A stretch of 64,000 nucleotides of DNA from assembly GCA_036873135.1 (NCBI GenBank), contig JAPTYO010000005.1, positions 11,944,166 through 12,008,165 on the forward strand, read 5' to 3'. This document shows, one piece after another, positions 58,691 to 64,000 of this stretch. Position 1 is the stretch's first letter. Every line of letters starts with the position of its first letter. The notes under the pieces are model-generated. The model did no database searches and was not told the origin of the DNA. It saw nothing but the letters and a program-made list of their open reading frames with translations. This stretch comes from Clarkia xantiana subsp. parviflora (Eukaryota > Streptophyta > Magnoliopsida > Myrtales > Onagraceae). Both the position numbers and the translations under genes were made by a program.

Positions 58691-59331
58691 ATTATGTATT
58701 AGTTAGACTTTGAGAAGAAAAAAAATGGCAAAGACTTTGAGAAATTTAAAATGGTTTTTATAATATGATATAATTTTATAATATGTGAAAATTTGAAGCA
58801 TTATAAAATGATTGACACTCAGCACCAGGTCAATCTGCAGAGATTAAAGTACATATTGTTACATAATTGCAGTTTAACTAAAGTTAGTTTCATTTTCAAG
58901 AAGCCGAGGGTGTTCAAGTAACTTGCTGTCAAGAGAAAATACTTGCTGCACAAGAATTCAATGTTTTGTAACTTTAAGTTGTATGTTTAGTTAAGCTAAC
59001 TTTGGTTTGTTAGCAGTTTGAGTTTGTGTTAGATTTCTAAATTCTATAGATAGTTTCTTGCACTGATGTGGGTGGTTTTTTAGCAGTTACTTATGGTTTA
59101 TGTTTAACACTTGTAATATAAGTTAAATGTAATAGTTGTAGTTGTTGAATAAAGTATATTGAGTACTGAGCCTCCAGTTTCTCACCATTCCTTTATAAGC
59201 TTTACATTTACATGTTTGTTCTTTGATTTTAATTAAGTTCAAGCAATCATATATCATTAAAAGTGGAATCAGAGCTATAAGGCTCAAGGTCCTCCAAACC
59301 ATTTTTTCAAATTTCAATATTTTAAAGAGAT
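58691..59331 (+). repeat. Probable copia LTR end and primer-binding site
   Basis: AT-rich non-coding sequence ending at a primer-binding-like GTGGAATCAGAGC (59263-59275), one base from the usual TGGTATCAGAGC. A copia gag starts at 59331. The LTR start was not resolved. Confidence 0.45.
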
Positions 59332-60140
59332 GTCCGATTTTAATTTCGTTGGGTTAGCAATACCCAAATTTAATAATAAGAATTATGATCAGTGGAGTCT
59401 TATAATGGAGAATTTATTGTGTGTCGAGCAATATTGGAATGTTGTTGAGGAAGGTGTGAATGTTGAAGGAAGATAACTTGTAAGAAGAGAAGCAGGAGCT
59501 TTGATTGACTTGAAAGCGAAAAAACATATTGTTTCAAGCTATTTATTGATTGACATTAGAGATTATTCTTTGCAAAGAATTATCTAAGTCGATATGGGAC
59601 TCCATGAAGAAGAAATGAATAAGAACTAAAAGGATGAAGAAGACTCAATTGCAAGTACTAAGAAATGAATTTGAATTGTTGAGAATGAAAGATGATGAGA
59701 ATGTTCTCAGTTTTTTTTTTACAGAACTTTGAAAATCAGCAACAAAATGAAGATATATGGTGAGGAGATGAAGAATACTCAAATTTTCTAGAAGATAATG
59801 AGAAAAGAAGCAGGAGCTTTGATTGACTTTAAAGCGAAAAACATATTGTTTCAAGCTATTTATTGATTGACATTAGAAATTATTATTTGCAAAGAATTCT
59901 CTAAGTCGATATGGGACTCCATGAAGAATAAATAAATATGATCTAAAAGGATGAAGAAGACTCAGTTGCAAGTACTAAGAAATGAATTTGAATTGTTGAG
60001 AACGAAAGATGATGAGAATGTTCTCAATTTCTTTTTCAGAACTTTGAAAATCTGCAACGAAATGAAGATGTATGGAAATGAGATGAAGAATACTCGAATT
60101 GTCGAGAAGATAATGACGCCTTTAAATCGAAAGTTTTAAT
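59331..60140 (+). pseudogene. Copia gag fragment with a tandem duplication
   Basis: ATG 59331 gives MSDFNFVGLAIPKF, then NKNYDQWSLIMENLL, a copia-type gag start. The frame stops at about 59475, and further pieces read RNEFELLRMKDDENVL in other frames. About 320 bp from 59480 are repeated from 59800 (shared text GAAGCAGGAGCTTTGATTGA and TCGATATGGGACTCCATGAA). There is no pol; a copia LTR piece follows. Confidence 0.75.
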
Positions 60141-60189
60141 ATGTCGTATGTGCAATAGAAGAGTCAAAAGACCGTTGTGGGCCTATATT

Positions 60190-60631
60190 CAAGTTGAGTC
60201 GATTTGAAGGGGTAGAAAGTGGGCTGACCATATATTATTGTAATATATCGTATTCACTAGGTGGCCACCAACCAGATATTAGTTCAATGTTGTGAATACT
60301 TGTGCGGCCGTTATGGAGAGATATTCATTTGTGGGACAGACCTATGAGAAACACAAATGGTTAATGGTATATGTGGCACTTTAAATTCCCAAATTGGAAG
60401 GAACATATGTGTGTGAATGCTACAATACTCATAACTAATAAGTAGAACATGCTCGTAGTGTTCATTGGTCACACGGGTAACTTTGTACGAATGAAGCGGA
60501 AACGTGACAACGATATGGATCAATACTAACAGTCGTCCTCCCATTCCGGCGAGTTAGAGTTATTAGCATATGGTTCATATTTGACGCCATTTATGGGAGC
60601 TCATTAATATAACACTACAAGAACTAATGAT
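60190..60631 (+). repeat. Copia LTR fragment related to copies 1 and 2
   Basis: Blocks TATTCACTAGGTGGCCACC and TCCCATTCCGGCGAG match 16792-17120, in the same order and orientation. It is cut by the gypsy LTR at 60632. Confidence 0.6.
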
Positions 60632-61450
60632 TGTTAAGTCGTGTTTCTCGAGTTGGCGGGTTTCCAATCCGATCGCACTTCTCACGGGTAGGTGGTAGTC
60701 TTCGGTAATCTGTCTGCTCGAAGATGGGATCCGTATCCTTAGGCTGTCTTATCCTTCCCTTCCTTGCTACCCTATACAAAGGGGCAATACCGAGCACTGA
60801 GAGGGGGGTGGTGCCCGGTGAGCCCTCTCCGATGCCTAAGTAAATCTGAGGTTCTAGAGAGATAAAATTTTAGAGAGAAGGCAAGGGCTATAACGAGTGA
60901 AGATATAACATGAACCAAATGAATTGAACTTGAGCATTATATATAGGCTTCGGGGGGATTAAGGTGGCTTAATGACACCGTTAATCCCTAAGCATACTTA
61001 ATTAACACATAACGATAGGATTAAACCCTTAATGGCATGGAGAGGTGAGCAAAATTGGCTAAGTGTTGGACAAGTAAAAAGGGTGTCGGGACGCTGTGAG
61101 GGGCGGTCCACAAGGCAAGGTTCGGGACGCCACACACACCCCGGGGAGGGGGGGAGCGTCTGGGCAGGGTCCCGGGACCTTCGGGGTCGGATGGAAAATC
61201 CGACCCTCAAGGCCTGGGATTGGTCCCGGCTGGACCAATCTCTCCTAGGAGGGATCGGGCCAGCTGACCCGATCTCCCCTAGGAGAGACCGGGCTAGCGG
61301 ACCGGTCCGGGCGAGTATTTTTTGCTCGCCGAGCCGTTCGCGCTGCGGGTAAAGTGTTCGGGTCCAAGTTTCGATTTGCAATCGTGAGTGGGGTGGTCAA
61401 AATAAGACAATCTGAATTAAAACAGGTTCAAATTGGGCGTATATCCATCA
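60632..61450 (-). repeat. 3' LTR of a third gypsy element (element 3)
   Basis: 819 bp. On the minus strand it starts TGATGGATATACG and ends CTTAACA. It shares blocks with the LTR at 1212-1891, including the TATA-like TATATATA near 60938 and the GCATCGGAGAGGG block near 60830. Its left edge lies against a copia LTR fragment; a target duplication cannot be confirmed because the other end is outside the window. Confidence 0.7.
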
Positions 61451-61462
61451 TATGCCCCAGAG
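61451..61462 (-). other. Polypurine-like tract of element 3
   Basis: Minus-strand CTCTGGGGCATA next to the LTR start TGATGGA; same place as TTGGGGGCAAA in elements 1 and 2, but weaker. Confidence 0.4.
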
Positions 61463-62838
61463 TCAACCAATGGCTTAACCCTTGATTGACTCTATTTTAT
61501 GATGGGATGACACGCGAAATTTGAAGCCGTGATTTTACATCTTGACGAGTCCCTTGCTTATCTGTATGCGCGTTTTCCGTGTCTTTTCCTTAGTTTCTCG
61601 AAATAGAGGAAGTGTAAACGTTAGAGTAAACGTGCTCGTGCCTAGACACGTGCCTGCAAAATGTGGATAAAAATCCATCCTTACCATATATGCATTTTAA
61701 AAACACATACATGCATGGAGATGCAATGCAATCATGGATAGGTAACTCCATTTTACACTATCATAATCAATGGGTGTCCGTACGAAGTGGTTCCACGTCT
61801 AAAAAATATTTGAATCACGTCTAAAAAATTTCTAAGTATGGGAATGTGAAAATTATGCATATGGAAAATGCTAACTTGAGTGAACATGGATATATCATGA
61901 ACATGAGGGTGTGTACTAGCATACATGCAAGTAAAAACAAAAGTATGAGAGTTAGTGTAATCATGAATGTATGAATGTCGAGTGTACATGCATGCGAGCG
62001 TGGGAGCGTCGGGGTTACCAATGTAATGCAATCTTGTACATGTGCGTAAGTGTACTGAATATGCGTAGGGACGTGGACATGAAAATGCATGCATGAATAC
62101 ATGACAACCTATGTTGGCATGGAGGTTTAAGTGTTGAAAACATATGAGTGTGTATGTTGGCATGCACGTGAGCATAGACATAAACATGGATGTATGCATG
62201 AACATGTTGTGAGCATAAGTGTGAGTGAGGGCATTGAGGCACTTGTAGATGTAAATCATAAATATGAACATAAGTGTAAGAGTGAGAGTATAGACCCCCC
62301 CCCCCCCCCCATTTACCCGAGGGTGCGAGCTCTGTCACTCGATGGGACACAACGTTCTGCTTCCCTTGTACTAGCGCGAGCATTTTCTTTTAAACTCGAG
62401 TTTTGACAGGTGTGACATTTTCCCTCATTTACCGGAGCATGTGTATGGCTCTTGACCCTTGCCCTGCAATTCGTTTTACATAAAAAGTGGGGGTGAAAAT
62501 TCTTACAAGCTTTCTTCTTACCCGCCGCATGCTGAGGGGTTTATCAACATATGTTAAGGGTCGCCCCTTCCTTCAGATGTGTCGGAACGTCGTTTCTTTT
62601 GGGGAAGCTAAAAGTTCGCCCTCTTTGTAGCGCTTTGGGGTTTGTTCCCTTTGACGGTGTACCTCGCACTTTGATGGGCGGATCTCTTGGGTGTCGGTTT
62701 TGCCCCCGTAGCTTGATGTTGAGGTTGCCCCCGTGATAGGCGTATCTCGCCCTTTCATGAGTAAGGTTTGACGTTTGCGTCGGTCGCTCGGATGGCTAGC
62801 CCACTTTTGGGGAGTTTTCTCCTTCGGACAAGGAGACC
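61463..62838. other. Element 3 internal spacer with CATG-rich low-complexity DNA
   Basis: About 1.4 kb. From 61680 to 62290 the sequence is dense in ATGCATG, GAACATG and GTGTGAG-like words, which produces long but meaningless minus-strand frames rich in His, Tyr, Met and Thr. A 17-C run lies at 62294-62310. By position this corresponds to the region upstream of the accessory gene in elements 1 and 2. Confidence 0.5.
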
Positions 62839-64000
62839 ATGAAGATCATTTATCAAAGCAATCAGACTAAATCTCATTGTCCTATGTCTTGGGTGTCTGA
62901 GGTGGACTTGTATGAGGCGGGGATTCGCTTGACCCCTCCTTCCGTGAGTTTGGTATGTCATTAATCCTCTTGTTTTCATTCATCTTTTGTTTTCTCCTTG
63001 TAGGTCGGTTTCATGGAAAAACGTATAATGTGCAGGTGGAGCGTTACGACTGCACCGTTGTTGTGAACAAGAAAAAGGCATCCTCCTGCTCGGCTCCTAA
63101 GGCCAATAAATCTTCTAAGTCAGGGAAAGCTGCAGAGACTTCCAGTATGTTTTTTTTTCCATTCTCTTTTCTTTATGATATACTTATGACTGTTCTCATG
63201 TTGCTTTCTTCTTGCTGCTAGAGCGTTCGCCCCTAGTTACCGAGCGGGTTCTTGCGGTGGGCAAGAGTTCAAGTCAATCCAAGTCCAAGGTACGGAAGCC
63301 TAATTCTGAGGTCGGACCCTCGACTGCCAAGAAGAAGAAAGCTGCGAGAGACTCTCCTTCAAGTGCCTGCTTGTCGACTCCCTCTCGTGATAAAGGGATA
63401 GTGGTCGAAGAGGCGTCATTTTTCCTTGACAAATGGAAGTAACCTGTGGATGGCGATGGGACGCCCATAGATCTTGATGCCTCTCCTCCATCCTTTGCCC
63501 CCCCAGTCGAGGGACCGAGTCTCAGGTTTTTTACTATTACCTAACTTGTAAATGTATTGTTACTTGTTGTTTGTGATGATTTACTAATTTGCCAAGACAG
63601 TCCGACTCCTTGCCTTGAGTCGCAAAGACTTGCTTCATCTTACTGATGAGGACATTATTGGGGCTGAGTGAACTTCTTTTGTTGGATTGAAGGAGTATCA
63701 CTTCGATAACCATTCTTCATTGTATACTCCTGAGGTTGAGGTTCGTGTCTTGCGTAGTGCTATTGCTCCTGGAGATCGTATCTCCTATCCCAAGTCTCCT
63801 AAGGAAACTAGGTGTTTCATTCAGGGAGTCTTATCTCGTTATGCCCCGGTAAGTGATCCCTTTCTTTTCTTTTCTTTTCCGTTCTATGTAGTTGTTTGTT
63901 ATGTGACCTGATGTTTGCTCATTGTCTCAGGGTATGTCTAATATTGTTAACCTTTCGTCAGTTGCACTTGAATTATTTGAGGGGAACAAGGTACTTGAGG
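62839..64000 (+). pseudogene. Possible antisense accessory gene of element 3, partial
   Basis: Several exon-like pieces on the plus strand, in the same place and direction as the accessory gene of element 2. An ATG at 62839 opens MKIIYQSNQTKSHCPMSWV...YEAGIRLTPPS up to a GTGAGT donor. After a T-rich stretch ending TTGTAG (63003), a basic part reads KKKASSCSAPKANKSSK, then GTATGT, an acceptor near 63221, and KSKVRKPNSEVG. More pieces at 63690-63850 read EYHFDNHSSLYTPEVEVRV. I could not join them in one frame, so this may be decayed or wrongly divided. It runs off the window. Confidence 0.35.

Noticed and set aside
61753..62383. Minus-strand frames of up to 172 codons rich in His, Tyr and Met
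   Set aside because: Produced by CATG-rich low-complexity DNA; no recognisable domain.
1..64000. tRNA, rRNA or snRNA genes
   Set aside because: The only tRNA-like matches seen are short primer-binding sites next to LTRs; no cloverleaf-length match was found by eye.

Overview
The window is nuclear DNA of a flowering plant, most likely a eudicot. One intact host gene lies among nested transposable elements. The plant call rests on three things: a 29-exon GCN2-type eIF2-alpha kinase whose ends and exon-encoded blocks match plant GCN2, Tat-lineage Ty3/gypsy and Ty1/copia retrotransposons, and plant-type non-autonomous DNA transposons. All calls are by eye from the sequence; nothing was searched against a database.

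Layout. 1-17723: decayed Ty1/copia copies. One is hit by the LTR and gag of a Ty3/gypsy element (1212-2640). The other is split by a complete 10.8-kb Tat-like element, element 1 (5170-15949), whose LTR-gag block is inverted. 17876-29400: element 2, a young Tat-like Ty3/gypsy element on the minus strand with a perfect AGATA target duplication and nearly identical LTRs. 30154-34960: a solo LTR, a TTA-flanked Harbinger-like element and a truncated LTR in AT-rich DNA. 35726-57688 (minus strand): GCN2. Its introns hold two foldback elements with 9-bp target duplications, a TRIM with identical LTRs, a LINE scrap and a copia-in-LTR-element nest. 58225-64000: a GC-rich repeat, copia fragments, then the 3' LTR and internal part of a third gypsy element.

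How the parts work together. In elements 1 and 2, gag-protease-RT-RNase H-second RNase H-integrase run in the element's own direction. A tandem-repeat spacer follows. Then comes a separate spliced gene on the opposite strand, with its own TATA box, pointing back toward pol. In element 2 this accessory gene is open over four exons (843 codons). A stop codon sits between the first RNase H and the second RNase H-integrase part in both copies; in element 2 it is TAG CAG CCA, the context known for leaky termination.

GCN2 senses uncharged tRNA and phosphorylates eIF2-alpha. By hand splicing all exons join in one frame (1242 codons plus stop), so it looks functional despite the insertions. One intron seems to need a GC donor.
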